Shown here one piece after another: positions 26,616 through 36,875 of a DNA stretch of 64,000 nucleotides (positions are counted from its first letter, which is position 1; each line of letters begins with the position of its first letter). The stretch lies in the NCBI GenBank assembly GCA_050331695.1, contig JBHJGP010000013.1, positions 1-64,000 of the forward strand. The letters are read 5' to 3'. A model generated the notes under the pieces. It ran no database searches. It was not told the origin of the DNA and saw nothing but the letters and a program-made list of their open reading frames with translations. The position numbers and the translations under genes are program-made. Origin of the DNA: JBHJGP01 sp050331695 (GTDB lineage Bacteria; Pseudomonadota; Alphaproteobacteria; Geminicoccales; Geminicoccaceae).

Positions 26616-27821
26616 ATGGTCGTAACGGGCCGCAAAGTTGGCCGGTGGCTGGCCCTGGTCATAGTCCTGGGCTTGGCGCAGCCGGGATCGGCGCGAGCGG
26701 AGTTGAGCGTCCCGCCGGCGTTGCCGGCTCTTGATGATGATCTGGCGGCATACCGGGTCCAGCGGCCGGGTCTGGTTCTGATCGATCCCACCGTCCGCCG
26801 CGCGTTTTTATCAGGGCTTGCCCCGGCCACGCGTGAGCACTGGTGTGGCGAAGCGATCGAGGGCTGGCCTCGCCACGGGGTGGCCCGCCACGTCCGCGCT
26901 GACATCCAGGTCGGCGACACCCTCGCCTGGACCATGATGATCGCCGGTGCCCGGATCCTGGCTTTCACCGACCGCCACGCGGCGGCCGCGATCGTCACCA
27001 ACCTCCGGCGCTGGGCTCATGGCGACGCGTTGAGCCGGATCGACGAGCCCAAGGATCTCAACAGCTTCTACAATCTGGACCGGACCCTGTTGCCCGTCAT
27101 CCAGGCCTATGCGTTGGTCCGCGAGACCCCGTCGATCACAGCCGAAGACCGGATCGCGATCGATGCCTGGCTAGGCCGGGTCATGGAAAGGCGCCTGGCG
27201 CTTCGCGAGTTCGACCCCGGCAAACGCACGACCTGGAACAACCACCGCTACCTGTTCGACGCGACCACCATGGCTTTCGGCACACTGTTCGGCGATCACG
27301 CGCTGTTCCGCGACGGCATCGAGCGCTTCCTCATCGCCCTCGAACAATTGACCTCGAGTGGCGGCCTTCCGTTCGAACTCGAGCGCGGACCGCTGGCGCT
27401 CCACTATCAGCGTCACGCGGCGGCGAGCCTCATCGCGATCGCTGAGATGGCGGCGGTCCAGGGCTACGATCTCTATGGCGCCGAAAGCACCAAGGGCCGT
27501 CGTCTCGCCGACGCTGTGACGTTTCTAGCGGACGCGCTTAGAAATCCGTCACGGCTCGACCGAGCCCTTGAACGCCTGGACCTGCCGCCGGCTCCTGTCC
27601 AGGATTTGGATTTTCTGGTCCGGCGCGGCCACGAACGTCACTACATGGCCTGGTTCGAGACCTATCTGCTACGTTTTCCGGACGCTCCGGAAACCGTAAA
27701 CCTCAAACCGTTCGTGTTCACGCAGGGCGAGGCGACCCGGCCCCTGATCGACGATTACAGCGGCGGATCCATGACCTGTTTTTTTGCTAGGACGCCGACC
27801 AAAGATAATTCGGCAAGATGA
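26616..27821 (+). CDS. Alginate lyase-like (PL5-type) secreted protein
   Basis: The N-terminus is a signal peptide (ALVIVLGLAQPGSARAEL). The body is an all-helical toroid with LDDDLAAYRVQRPGLVLIDP, LNSFYNLDRTLLPVIQAYAL, the motif TTWNNHRYLFDATTMAFG and FELERGPLALHYQRHAAASL. The NNH pair and the later Tyr/Arg/His positions match the poly-mannuronate lyase (AlgL) active-site pattern, which would make it a periplasmic polysaccharide lyase. It lies near a sugar transferase and an acyltransferase of surface polysaccharide type. The last 25 residues (CFFARTPTKDNSAR) are atypical. The substrate may be a related uronan rather than alginate. Confidence 0.75.
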   Translation: MVVTGRKVGRWLALVIVLGLAQPGSARAELSVPPALPALDDDLAAYRVQRPGLVLIDPTVRRAFLSGLAPATREHWCGEAIEGWPRHGVARHVRADIQVGDTLAWTMMIAGARILAFTDRHAAAAIVTNLRRWAHGDALSRIDEPKDLNSFYNLDRTLLPVIQAYALVRETPSITAEDRIAIDAWLGRVMERRLALREFDPGKRTTWNNHRYLFDATTMAFGTLFGDHALFRDGIERFLIALEQLTSSGGLPFELERGPLALHYQRHAAASLIAIAEMAAVQGYDLYGAESTKGRRLADAVTFLADALRNPSRLDRALERLDLPPAPVQDLDFLVRRGHERHYMAWFETYLLRFPDAPETVNLKPFVFTQGEATRPLIDDYSGGSMTCFFARTPTKDNSAR

Positions 27822-27997
27822 TGTGAAGATCGTCACAGAGTGAAACCGCGACGCATCTATAACGGCGTTCGAGTGCAATACTCATCTCAACAAACAAGAA
27901 TTACGTTCATGCACGCACCGAACCGGCAGAACGTCTGTCGAAGGTGATTTAACTCAATTGAGCCAGGGATTTCGTGTGAAATTCCGAGGAGGACACC

Positions 27998-28891
27998 ATG
28001 GACACGTTAGGGCAACCTGACCCGGTAGAAAGTCAGCTTGCCGCCGAGGCAAGTGTTGGCACCGATCTTAATTTTGACGGCATCCATGTTCGGGAAACTC
28101 TGCTTTCCGAAGACAATCTGGTCGGCGTTTTCAGCGTCGCGCTGGGTGAAGATCGGACGTCCGACTTCAAGAAACGAAACATCAATTGCTTTGCCGACGT
28201 GCTTCAAGTTTTGGAGCAAAGAAAAGAAAACGAGTCGCTCGAGGGCGCCGGCGCTCTGCTGGCTCACAGCTTTATCGACGTCGTCGATAAGCTGGGCTTC
28301 GCCAAATGCGGCATCAGAACTTTCGACGACATTCGTGAGAGAATCGGTGATGTCAGCATCATCTACTGCGGCCGAATCCGCGACTACCGTTACGACCCGA
28401 CAGACGGTAGCGGTGGCCTGACCGTTGAGACCTACGCCACCTGCCGGGTGATACCGCCTTCGGGTTTGATCGGGCCGTCGCCGGTGACGACCGCCTATCG
28501 CTGGACGATACAAGTCAAGGAAGGCGGCTTCTTTGTCGACAAGAAGCGAAGTGATGACGATCCTTTCCCAAATTCACCGGTCGACGTCACCGCTTTTGGC
28601 AATCCCGTTATGAACGCGCGAATCAACGCGTTCGATTTTGACCACAAACTGATCGCTCTTGGCCCGAACATCGTCGTCAAGAAGGTCGAAAGGGCGTTCG
28701 CTTACCCGCAGAACCCGATTTTCGAGGAACTCGATCCCGCGGAACACCCCCGGTTCTATCGATCCCACCCCGAGGATTGCATCGACATGCTGTTCAAAGG
28801 CCCGCCCAAGGAAACCTTGGCGACCCTGGGCAAACCGCCCTCCTATTGTCTCGGTCGTTGCAAGTTTCCGCCGATCGTTAACACGTCCTGA
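27998..28891 (+). CDS. Orphan hypothetical protein, 297 residues
   Basis: The family is not recognised. The gene is real by its codon pattern and a strong ribosome site (GAGGAGG) ahead of the ATG. The protein is soluble, has no signal peptide, and contains seven Cys, including a C-terminal pair (YCLGRCKFPP). It shows FDDIRERIGDVSIIYCGRIR and a beta-rich middle (TTAYRWTIQVKEGGFFVDKK). Base composition is visibly less GC-rich than in flanking genes. About 175 AT-rich bases lie upstream. Its 3' end faces the SAM-cyclase gene with only six bases between, so there is no operon partner. Confidence 0.7.
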   Translation: MDTLGQPDPVESQLAAEASVGTDLNFDGIHVRETLLSEDNLVGVFSVALGEDRTSDFKKRNINCFADVLQVLEQRKENESLEGAGALLAHSFIDVVDKLGFAKCGIRTFDDIRERIGDVSIIYCGRIRDYRYDPTDGSGGLTVETYATCRVIPPSGLIGPSPVTTAYRWTIQVKEGGFFVDKKRSDDDPFPNSPVDVTAFGNPVMNARINAFDFDHKLIALGPNIVVKKVERAFAYPQNPIFEELDPAEHPRFYRSHPEDCIDMLFKGPPKETLATLGKPPSYCLGRCKFPPIVNTS

Positions 28892-28897
28892 CTTCCT

Positions 28898-31800
28898 TCA
28901 TCGCGGAGGGTGTCTGGGGGACTGGACACCCTCCGCGAGCCTGTCCCGAAGACGTTCGATCATCGGCTCAAAAACACGAATCTCGTCGCTTAACGGGTCC
29001 GCGACGATCTCTTCGACCACCTGATTGGCCTCAAGAGGCCGTTTGGCCATGATCAAGGTTTCCGCAAGCAAGACCCTGCCGTAGGGGAGGATTTGACGGG
29101 AACCCGTGGCTATGTAATTGCGCATCCCGAGCTTCAGAATTTTGACACCGTTTTCTGTGTCACCCGAAAAGGCTTGCGCCCAACCACTGAATAGCTGCGA
29201 CCAGGCCTCCCAATAGGGGAATCGTTTTTCTCGACTGGCCCGGCTGTGGATCAGCGCTCGTTTGGCTTGGCGGCTCACATCATCCGGCCTGTCGGCCGTA
29301 TGGTAATATGCTGCAGCAACACCATGGGCATAAGCTCTGGTGAAGACGTGGTTTTGATTCCGCGCCCGTCTCAGTGTCTCGGCTAGCCGACGACGACTCT
29401 TGTCCATGTCACCCGTCATGAGAAGTGCCCACGCCTGCATGCAGCGGGCGACAACCGCCGGGTCGGCGACGTAGTGCCGGTAGACCACGTCAAGATGCTC
29501 TGGCGCCGCCAGTTCGATCTCTTCTTCAAATGCTTCGATGGCTTGGGGAAGTTGACCTAGATAAAAAAAGCTCATCGCAGTGTAGTGCGCTCCCATGATT
29601 CTGACAACGGGCGCTTCGGTCCTTTTTCTAAGATGAACAATTCTTTGAGCGGTGCTTCTAGCTCGGCGGATTTGACCTGTATGGATCTGCTTGGCACAGG
29701 TCGTCAACAGAACGGAGAAGAGATCGAGGACGTCTTTCCGCCTGCGAAGCTTGTAAAGCCTGGAGAGGTTCTGTTCGACTTGGCTCGTTCCCCAAACCGT
29801 GACTTCCAATGGGCTATGGAGCATCTCCCGTAATTCTACCTCGACCGTACGACGCTGATCATCGTCCTTGACCATCTCATTCTCGGCCAGTGCCTTGCGC
29901 AACATGTCAACCGCTTCGAGGTTGGCGCCGCGGGCGATTGCCCGTTCGGCGGCCTTCCGCCAGGCGTCGCGGGCGGGCCCATGGGCCTCGGCTTTGGCGT
30001 AGTGGTGAGCCACGATTTCCGGTTGGTCGGCGGCGAGCTCAGGAAAGCGCCGGGTCATCACCTCTGCTGTCGCTAGGTGAAGTTGTTCCGCCCGGCTGCG
30101 CAGCAGTTTTTCATATGCCACATCTTGGACGAGAGCGTGGCGGAAGGCGTATGAACCGCCGGTGCGATCGGCGAAACGCTCGAGGATCCCGGCTTCGACC
30201 AGCCGTCCAAGGCTTATCTCCAGTTCGCTCTTCTCGATACCCGTGACCGCCTGCAGGAACGGGACGTCGAACCGACGGCCCACGAGCGCGCAGATCGACG
30301 GCAGGTCTCGAGGAACGTCGATGCTATCGATCCGCCACAACAGGAGATCATGTAGCGTGGAAGGCAGGATCAGTTCGGTGCGGTCACCGTCGTCGGCCGA
30401 GGCAAGATCACGGTCCAGGACGGCGCTCACCATCTCCTCGACGAAGATCGGCACACCCTGGGTTTTGCCCCAGATCCGGTCGGCGAGCGCGTCCGGCATC
30501 CGGTGCTTGCCGCAGAGGCCCGTGATCATGGCGAGCGCGTGGCGGCGCTCCAGCTTGACGAGCGGAACCGCTGTCACCCGTTCGTGATCAATCCAAGGGA
30601 ACGCATAGTCCAGCCGGTGCGTGCCGATCAAAAGAACCTTTGTATCGCCCATCCGCTCGATCACCCGGCCCAGAACAGTCTCGCTCGACGGATCGACCCA
30701 GTGAAGATCTTCGACGACGATGATGACCGGCACATTTCTCGCGACGGCAGACAGTCCAGCCATGAGACCGTCTTGGATCCAGTCCTTCAGCGTTTCCGGC
30801 TGTCCATCGAAGGAGGCATGGCGCTCGCCCGGATCGATCGCCAACAGTTTCGTCAGTGTCGGCATGAGATCATCCGCCCTAAAGCCGCGTTTCGCCAGCA
30901 GCGCTCCCAGTTTGTCGAGTTTGGCCTGGTCGGTATCCGAGGGCAACAAACCGGCATCGCGCGACAGTTGCACGGTCAGCGGGTGAAACGCCGAACCGGC
31001 TTGCAGCGACGAGCATTGGTAGATCAGGCGAAGATGGGGCTCCCGCCGGACCTTGGTGAGAAAACCGGCGACCAATCTCGACTTGCCGATGCCGGGTTCG
31101 CCGGAAACCAGGACAGTCTGGGCCCGGCCCTCTTTTGCCCGCTGCCAGCAGCGATCCAGGGTCTCGAACTCGTCGTCGCGATTGACCAGGGGCGCGGTCG
31201 GCCGGAGCCGGCCACCTTGGAAGCGCAAAGCCGTCGGCCGGATCTCATCGACCACCCAGGCGGCGATCGTTGTCTCGTAGCCCTTCAACTCCAGGCGGCC
31301 GAGTGATCGACGAACGACGTTGCGGCGCAACAGTTTGTGGGTGGTTTCGCTGATGACCACCCGGCCCGGCTCGGCGACTCCTTGAAGGCGCGCGGCCAGA
31401 TTGGGTATCGGGCCCAAAGCGTGTCGACTTTTTCGAGTGCGGCTGGTGACGACGTCGTGGATCAGGACCGTGCCGGTGGCAACCCCACCCCGGGCGCGAA
31501 GGCGCGTGCCATCCTCGACCGATATCTGGCCAAGGGATGCACAACAGTCCAAGGCCACGGCCACGGCCCGCTCGGCGTCGTCCTCACCGGCCTTCGGAAA
31601 GCCGAAATAGGCGAGCACGCCATCGCCCGCGAATTGTGCGACGAACCCGCCGCCCGCCTCGATGCACCGGGTGGTGCGATCCTGGAACTGACGGAGCAGC
31701 CGCGCATAGGCCTCGATGTCCAGGCGCCTGGCGAGACCCACGGAATCGACCAAATCGACGAACAGGATGGAGAGGCGCCGAAGCTCCTGATCCGAAGCTG

Positions 31801-32023
31801 GCGTCACCTCGGGCCCGGTGTCCGAGCCGGCGCTCGCTTGATCCTCGAGCAAGGACTGCTGGGCACGCAAAAACCGTTTTCGATCGCCAAGCGTCAGGCC
31901 CAGAGCCTCAAGGTCGCTTTCGGTCAGATCGGGAAGGACGTCGAAGCCAAGGTTTTGCTCGTGAAATCGCTGCCGATAGCGTTCCAGCCGATGTTCGATC
32001 AACCATTTGTCGAGCTGGTCCAT
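28898..32023 (-). CDS. SAM domain-class III adenylate/guanylate cyclase-AAA ATPase-TPR regulator
   Basis: This 1041-residue cytoplasmic protein has four modules. A sterile-alpha-motif domain (1-60) includes LPDLTESDLEALGLTLGDRK. A class III cyclase domain (about 83-255) has metal-binding Asp90 in LFVDLVDS and Asp134 in AQFAGDGVLAYFG. A STAND-type AAA domain has Walker A GEPGIGKS at 308-315 and a later VIIVVEDLHWVD. The C-terminal half is TPR-like. The usual adenine-selecting Lys before GDG is Gln here, which is frequent in this AAA-linked group. It resembles the MalT/AfsR type of NTP-gated regulators with a cyclase output. The gene is monocistronic. Confidence 0.9.
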   Translation of the reverse strand: MDQLDKWLIEHRLERYRQRFHEQNLGFDVLPDLTESDLEALGLTLGDRKRFLRAQQSLLEDQASAGSDTGPEVTPASDQELRRLSILFVDLVDSVGLARRLDIEAYARLLRQFQDRTTRCIEAGGGFVAQFAGDGVLAYFGFPKAGEDDAERAVAVALDCCASLGQISVEDGTRLRARGGVATGTVLIHDVVTSRTRKSRHALGPIPNLAARLQGVAEPGRVVISETTHKLLRRNVVRRSLGRLELKGYETTIAAWVVDEIRPTALRFQGGRLRPTAPLVNRDDEFETLDRCWQRAKEGRAQTVLVSGEPGIGKSRLVAGFLTKVRREPHLRLIYQCSSLQAGSAFHPLTVQLSRDAGLLPSDTDQAKLDKLGALLAKRGFRADDLMPTLTKLLAIDPGERHASFDGQPETLKDWIQDGLMAGLSAVARNVPVIIVVEDLHWVDPSSETVLGRVIERMGDTKVLLIGTHRLDYAFPWIDHERVTAVPLVKLERRHALAMITGLCGKHRMPDALADRIWGKTQGVPIFVEEMVSAVLDRDLASADDGDRTELILPSTLHDLLLWRIDSIDVPRDLPSICALVGRRFDVPFLQAVTGIEKSELEISLGRLVEAGILERFADRTGGSYAFRHALVQDVAYEKLLRSRAEQLHLATAEVMTRRFPELAADQPEIVAHHYAKAEAHGPARDAWRKAAERAIARGANLEAVDMLRKALAENEMVKDDDQRRTVEVELREMLHSPLEVTVWGTSQVEQNLSRLYKLRRRKDVLDLFSVLLTTCAKQIHTGQIRRARSTAQRIVHLRKRTEAPVVRIMGAHYTAMSFFYLGQLPQAIEAFEEEIELAAPEHLDVVYRHYVADPAVVARCMQAWALLMTGDMDKSRRRLAETLRRARNQNHVFTRAYAHGVAAAYYHTADRPDDVSRQAKRALIHSRASREKRFPYWEAWSQLFSGWAQAFSGDTENGVKILKLGMRNYIATGSRQILPYGRVLLAETLIMAKRPLEANQVVEEIVADPLSDEIRVFEPMIERLRDRLAEGVQSPRHPPR
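28901..28938. terminator. Bidirectional hairpin between convergent genes
   Basis: A perfect 14-bp stem (TCGCGGAGGGTGTC, 28901-28914, with GACACCCTCCGCGA, 28925-28938) encloses a 10-base loop. It follows the hypothetical gene's stop by ten bases and lies within the last codons of the convergent cyclase gene. No T-run follows on either strand, so it is a transcription barrier or mRNA 3'-end stabiliser rather than a classical terminator. Confidence 0.65.
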
Positions 32024-32150
32024 CCCCGGAATATGATCGCTCGTTCAGCGGTTACGGCTTTTGATCCACAAACAACGAAAAGGTGTAGGTGAGGCTACCC
32101 CAAAAGTTTGCTTATCGACAAACAAAGTCAACGATGGCGCGAACCCCGCA

Positions 32151-33071
<921 letters not shown>

Positions 33072-33206
33072 TCCGGGTTAAGCCGCCGGACGCGAATTGC
33101 TTCCGGCATCATGTCACTGTCTCCCATCACGCCCTTCGTCATGCCTTGACGGCTTGTCTTTTTGCCTTTTTAGCGCCCATGGTGCGGTCCTGCGATCGGC
33201 CTCCAC

Positions 33207-34154
33207 TCACGCGGCTTTAGCCTTCTTCAAGGCTTCGGTAAGCTCGGGAACGATTTTGAACAGATCGCCGACGAGGCCGTAGTCCGCGACCTGAAAGATG
33301 GGCGCTTCTTCGTCCTTGTTGATCGCGACGATGACCTTGCTGTCCTTCATGCCCGCCAGATGCTGGATGGCCCCGGAGATGCCGACGGCCAGGTAAAGCT
33401 CCGGCGCAACCACCTTGCCGGTCTGACCCACCTGGTACTCGTTCGGCACGTAACCGGCGTCGACCGCAGCCCGGCTGGCGCCGACCGCAGCACCGAGCAC
33501 ATCGGCCAAGTCTTCGATAATCTGAAAATTCTCGCCGGAGCCAAGACCCCGGCCGCCGGAGACAACGATCTTCGCCGAGGTCAAATCCGGCCGGTCGCCG
33601 GAACTGACGTCCCGGCCGATAAACCGGGTGAGGTCCTGAGGGTCGACCGCTGCAACCGTTTCGACGGACGCCGAACCACCTTCGGCTGGCGCTGCGTCGA
33701 AGGAGGTCGTGCGCACGGTGATGACCCGCTTCTCGTCGCTGGTCTTGACCGTCGCCAGCGCGTTGCCGGCGTAGATGTAGCGCTTGAAGCTGTCTGGCCC
33801 CAGCACCTCGACGATGTCCGAGATCTGGGCAACGTCGAGCAAGGCGGCGAGCCGCGGCAACGCGTTCTTGCCGAAGGTGGTCGAAGCCGCGACGAAGGCA
33901 TCATAACCGTCGGCGACCGATACCAGGAGAGACACGATGTCTTCGGCCAGAGGCTCCTTGTAGACCTCGTGCTCGACCTGGAGAACCTTGGCAACGCCAG
34001 CTGCGGCGGCAGCTTCCTTCGCCACCGCGTCGGCACCGGCGCCGGCCACCAGGACATGAACATCGTCACCCAACTGCGCAGCGGCAGTCAGCGCGTTGAG
34101 CGTTGCCGGCGCGAGAGCCTCATTGTCATGCTCGGCCAGGAGAAGTGTTGCCAT
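33207..34154 (-). CDS. etfA: Electron transfer flavoprotein alpha subunit
   Basis: EtfA (315 residues) carries FAD and passes electrons from acyl-CoA dehydrogenases to ETF-ubiquinone oxidoreductase. The C-terminal FAD domain is diagnostic: VSGGRGLGSGENFQIIEDLA, EYQVGQTGKVVAPELYLAVG, SGAIQHLAGMKDSKVIVAIN and FQVADYGLVGDLF. The N-terminus starts MATLLLAEHDNEALAPATLN. Its ATG overlaps the etfB stop by one base (TAATG), so the two subunits are made together. Confidence 0.97.
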   Translation of the reverse strand: MATLLLAEHDNEALAPATLNALTAAAQLGDDVHVLVAGAGADAVAKEAAAAAGVAKVLQVEHEVYKEPLAEDIVSLLVSVADGYDAFVAASTTFGKNALPRLAALLDVAQISDIVEVLGPDSFKRYIYAGNALATVKTSDEKRVITVRTTSFDAAPAEGGSASVETVAAVDPQDLTRFIGRDVSSGDRPDLTSAKIVVSGGRGLGSGENFQIIEDLADVLGAAVGASRAAVDAGYVPNEYQVGQTGKVVAPELYLAVGISGAIQHLAGMKDSKVIVAINKDEEAPIFQVADYGLVGDLFKIVPELTEALKKAKAA

Positions 34155-34915
34155 TAAAGGACACCCGTGTCGGTCTTGAGTTTCGCGACCAGCTCGTCGA
34201 CCGAGCCAACCATGGAACCGGCCTGTCGCTTGGGCGGCTCCTCGACATGGGTGTAGGTCAGGCGCGGGCTGATATCGACCGAGAGATCGTCCGGCGTGGT
34301 CTGATCGATCGGCTTTTTCTTCGCCTTCATGATATTCGGAAGCGAAGCGTAGCGAGGCTCGTTGAGCCGAAGATCGACCGTGACGATCGCCGGTAGTTTG
34401 GTCTCGATGGTTTCAAGGCCGGCATCCACCTCCCGGGTGGCGATGAGCTTGCCGTCGCCGATCTCAAGTTTGGAGACAAAGGTGGCCTGCGGCCAGCCGA
34501 GCAATGCCGCAAGCATTTGGCCCGTCTGATTGCTGTCATCGTCGATCGCCTGTTTGCCGAGGATGACCAGATGAGGCTCTTCCTTGTCGACCACAGCCTT
34601 AAGCAGCTTGGCAATGGCGAGCGGCTGCAACTCGGTGTCGGTTCTGGCTTCGCACAAGACATGGACGCTTCGGTCCGCGCCCATGGCCATCGCCGTCCGT
34701 AGGGTCTCCTGGACCTTGGCATCGCCGATCGAGACGGCGATGACCTCCGAGGCGGTGCCCGCTTCGCGCAGGCGAATGGCGGCCTCATTAGCGATTTCAT
34801 CGAATGGGTTCATTGACATTTTGACGTTGGCGGTCTCGACGCCGCTGCCGTCGGCCTTGACCCTGACCTTCACATTATAGTCGACGACCCGCTTAACGGG
34901 CACGAGTACCTTCAT
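34154..34915 (-). CDS. etfB: Electron transfer flavoprotein beta subunit
   Basis: EtfB (253 residues) is the AMP-binding partner of EtfA. It begins MKVLVPVKRVVDYNVKVRVK and has the conserved MNPFDEIANEAAIRLREAG, the AMP-site region LGKQAIDDDSNQTGQMLAALLG and the recognition loop LRLNEPRYASLPNIMKAKKK through which dehydrogenases dock. It is the first gene of the etfB-etfA-hbd group. The 158 bases upstream contain the promoter; I see no clear operator. Confidence 0.97.
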   Translation of the reverse strand: MKVLVPVKRVVDYNVKVRVKADGSGVETANVKMSMNPFDEIANEAAIRLREAGTASEVIAVSIGDAKVQETLRTAMAMGADRSVHVLCEARTDTELQPLAIAKLLKAVVDKEEPHLVILGKQAIDDDSNQTGQMLAALLGWPQATFVSKLEIGDGKLIATREVDAGLETIETKLPAIVTVDLRLNEPRYASLPNIMKAKKKPIDQTTPDDLSVDISPRLTYTHVEEPPKRQAGSMVGSVDELVAKLKTDTGVL

Positions 34916-35074
34916 GCCAACTCGCCTTTTTCTTCTATCAACCCGAACGAATTGATCGCTGGCCGAACCAAACGATCGTCTGCGATGATTTGCGTCGGGA
35001 CTATGCTGCAGCGCAACGACACTTAGGCGTGGGCCGATTCGCTGTCAATCCGACGCACGCTTGGGCGTATCGCC

Positions 35075-35638
35075 TCAGCGATGGGCTCCCGGCACCCAGA
35101 GAACGTCCATCCGCCCGCGGTCGTTTTCCATCCGTCCGAGTACAAACAGGTGATCGGATAGGCGGTTGAGATAGCGCAGAGCCGCCGGATTGACCGACTC
35201 CTGCTCGGCCAGCGCGCAACATAAGCGTTCCGCGCGCCGAATGATGGTCCGGGCCAGGTGAAGTTGAGCCGCGGCTGGAGCGCCGCCGGGCAAGACGAAA
35301 GAATTCAGGGGGTCCAGTTCGGCATTCATCACGTCGATCTCGGCCTCGAGCCGTTCGACCTGCGCGTCGATGATCCGAAGCTCCTTGGGATCGTCGTATC
35401 GTTCACCGGGACGACAAAGATCAGCGCCCAAATCGAACAGATCATTCTGGATGCGCAACAGCATGTCGTCGGCTTCGCCAGCGGTGGTCAGCCGCGCGAT
35501 GCCGATCGCCGCATTCGCCTCGTCGACGGTGCCGTAAGCTTCGACCCGTAGCGCATGTTTGGACACCCGCGATCCGCTGCCGAGCGATGTTTGACCCTGA
35601 TCGCCGCCACGGGTGTAGATTTTGGACAAAGTCACCAT
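35075..35638 (-). CDS. Cob(I)yrinic acid a,c-diamide adenosyltransferase, PduO type
   Basis: This 187-residue enzyme transfers the adenosyl group of ATP to cob(I)alamin, forming coenzyme B12. Family motifs are SKIYTRGGDQGQTSLGSG (ATP site), RVEAYGTVDEANAAIGIA and the C-terminal RTIIRRAERLCCALAEQ with YLNRLSDHLFVLGR. ATG 35638 is preferred to the longer frame to 35863, which would swallow the next gene and lacks homology. No cobalamin riboswitch is visible upstream. The HIG1 protein gene lies 17 bases upstream on the same strand. Adenosyl-B12 would serve methylmalonyl-CoA mutase. Confidence 0.93.
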   Translation of the reverse strand: MVTLSKIYTRGGDQGQTSLGSGSRVSKHALRVEAYGTVDEANAAIGIARLTTAGEADDMLLRIQNDLFDLGADLCRPGERYDDPKELRIIDAQVERLEAEIDVMNAELDPLNSFVLPGGAPAAAQLHLARTIIRRAERLCCALAEQESVNPAALRYLNRLSDHLFVLGRMENDRGRMDVLWVPGAHR

Positions 35639-35655
35639 GGAAACATCTCCAACGC

Positions 35656-35847
35656 TCAGCCCCGCGTCATCAGAAATAGCATGATCAGAACGAGGGTGAC
35701 GCCTTGAGAAATAACACGCAAGCGCATCATGAGATTGCCGTAGCGACGATTGAATTCGCCGCCTCGATAAAAGCCGATCAAACCGATGGTGAGGATCGCG
35801 AGGGTCGCGAAGGCGCTGGTCAGCACCAGGGTCATGAAAACGTCCAT
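35656..35847 (-). CDS. HIG1-type twin transmembrane protein
   Basis: A 63-residue inner-membrane protein with two helices (MTLVLTSAFATLAILTIGLI and VISQGVTLVLIMLFLMT) joined by a basic loop. The loop contains RLRVISQ, the R-x-R-x3-Q core of HIG1 domains, which in mitochondria attach to respiratory complexes III and IV. In alphaproteobacteria such proteins are commonly found next to the PduO-type adenosyltransferase, as here. The gene is real but its job is unproven; a role at the cytochrome oxidase is inferred from the eukaryotic relatives. Confidence 0.85.
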   Translation of the reverse strand: MDVFMTLVLTSAFATLAILTIGLIGFYRGGEFNRRYGNLMMRLRVISQGVTLVLIMLFLMTRG

Positions 35848-35997
35848 CGACCAGACCTAACACCTTCGACCCACCCGTCCAGCCCGGGCCTCGATCCGCC
35901 GCCGATCATCGGCCTTAACCGGCGATTAACTATGAGGACCTAGTCTCCGGCCCTGTCACGACGGGCAAGGAAGCGGGAAAGCGAGGCATTGACGCAA

Positions 35998-36831
35998 ATG
36001 GCCAGACAGCGCGCGCATACCATCGTTATCGGCAATGAGAAGGGTGGCTGCGGCAAGTCCACGATTGCCATGAACCTGGCGGCAGCCCTGTTGCATCAGG
36101 GACGTCGGGTCTGCACCATCGATCTGGACGCCCGTCAGGGCAGCTTCACCCGCTATCAAGCCAATCGCGAGGCCTATATTGCCAGCACAGGCGCCGAGCT
36201 GCCGCTGGCCGACCATCACGCGCTCTATCGCAGCGACAAGGGCGACATGACCCAGGCGCGGGCCGATGACGAGCGTCGCTTCCTGCAGACCTTCTACAAT
36301 GCGATCCTGTCTTACGATGCGATCGTGGTCGACTGTCCGGGCCATGACACGCCGCTCGCCCGGATCGCCCACAGCTTCGCCGACACCATCATCACACCCT
36401 TCAACGACAGTCTCATCGACCTCGATCTGATCGCCAACCTCGATCCCGAAACGCTGGCCGTGCGTGAAATCGGCGTCTACGCGAAAACGGTCCAGGAGCA
36501 GATCAAGCGTCATCCGCGCGCCGCTGGCCGCGAGGTTCGCTGGTTGTTGCTCCGTAACCGGCTGAGCCACATCGACGCCAACAACAAGCGCAAAGTCGGT
36601 GCCGCGCTCGAGCAGATCGCGGCCCATCTCGGCTGTGGCGTCGTCGCCGGTTTCGGCGAGCGAGTGATCTATCGCGAGCTGTTTCTCTCCGGGCTCACCG
36701 TGTTGGATCTGCCGGACCCGTCGATCACCGGCAGCAAGAGCCACCGGGCGGCGCGCAATGAGCTCGATGCGTTGTTGGCGCAGTTGGATGAACTCACCCG
36801 GCTCGACTTTTCGCAGAACATTGCCGCCTAG
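35998..36831 (+). CDS. mipZ: Division-plane positioning ATPase MipZ
   Basis: This ParA/MinD-like ATPase forms a bipolar gradient from ParB-parS complexes and blocks FtsZ polymerisation near the poles in alphaproteobacteria. The 277-residue protein aligns well with Caulobacter MipZ: IVIGNEKGGCGKSTIAMNLA (deviant Walker A), TIDLDARQGSFTRY, DCPGHDTPLARIAHSFAD, TPFNDSLIDLDL, LRNRLSHIDANNKRKV and FGERVIYRELFLSGLTVLDL. ATG 35998 is preferred; a TTG at 35989 is nearly as good. It is divergent from the HIG1 gene and monocistronic. Confidence 0.95.
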   Translation: MARQRAHTIVIGNEKGGCGKSTIAMNLAAALLHQGRRVCTIDLDARQGSFTRYQANREAYIASTGAELPLADHHALYRSDKGDMTQARADDERRFLQTFYNAILSYDAIVVDCPGHDTPLARIAHSFADTIITPFNDSLIDLDLIANLDPETLAVREIGVYAKTVQEQIKRHPRAAGREVRWLLLRNRLSHIDANNKRKVGAALEQIAAHLGCGVVAGFGERVIYRELFLSGLTVLDLPDPSITGSKSHRAARNELDALLAQLDELTRLDFSQNIAA

Positions 36832-36875
36832 TGGGCTGAACCAGACGCAAGGACTCTCCCGTTTGGTTCGCGCCA

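Noticed and set aside
34916..35074. Cobalamin riboswitch near the adenosyltransferase gene
   Set aside because: This stretch lies downstream of that gene, and no B12-box-like core was seen here or upstream of the gene (35848-35988).
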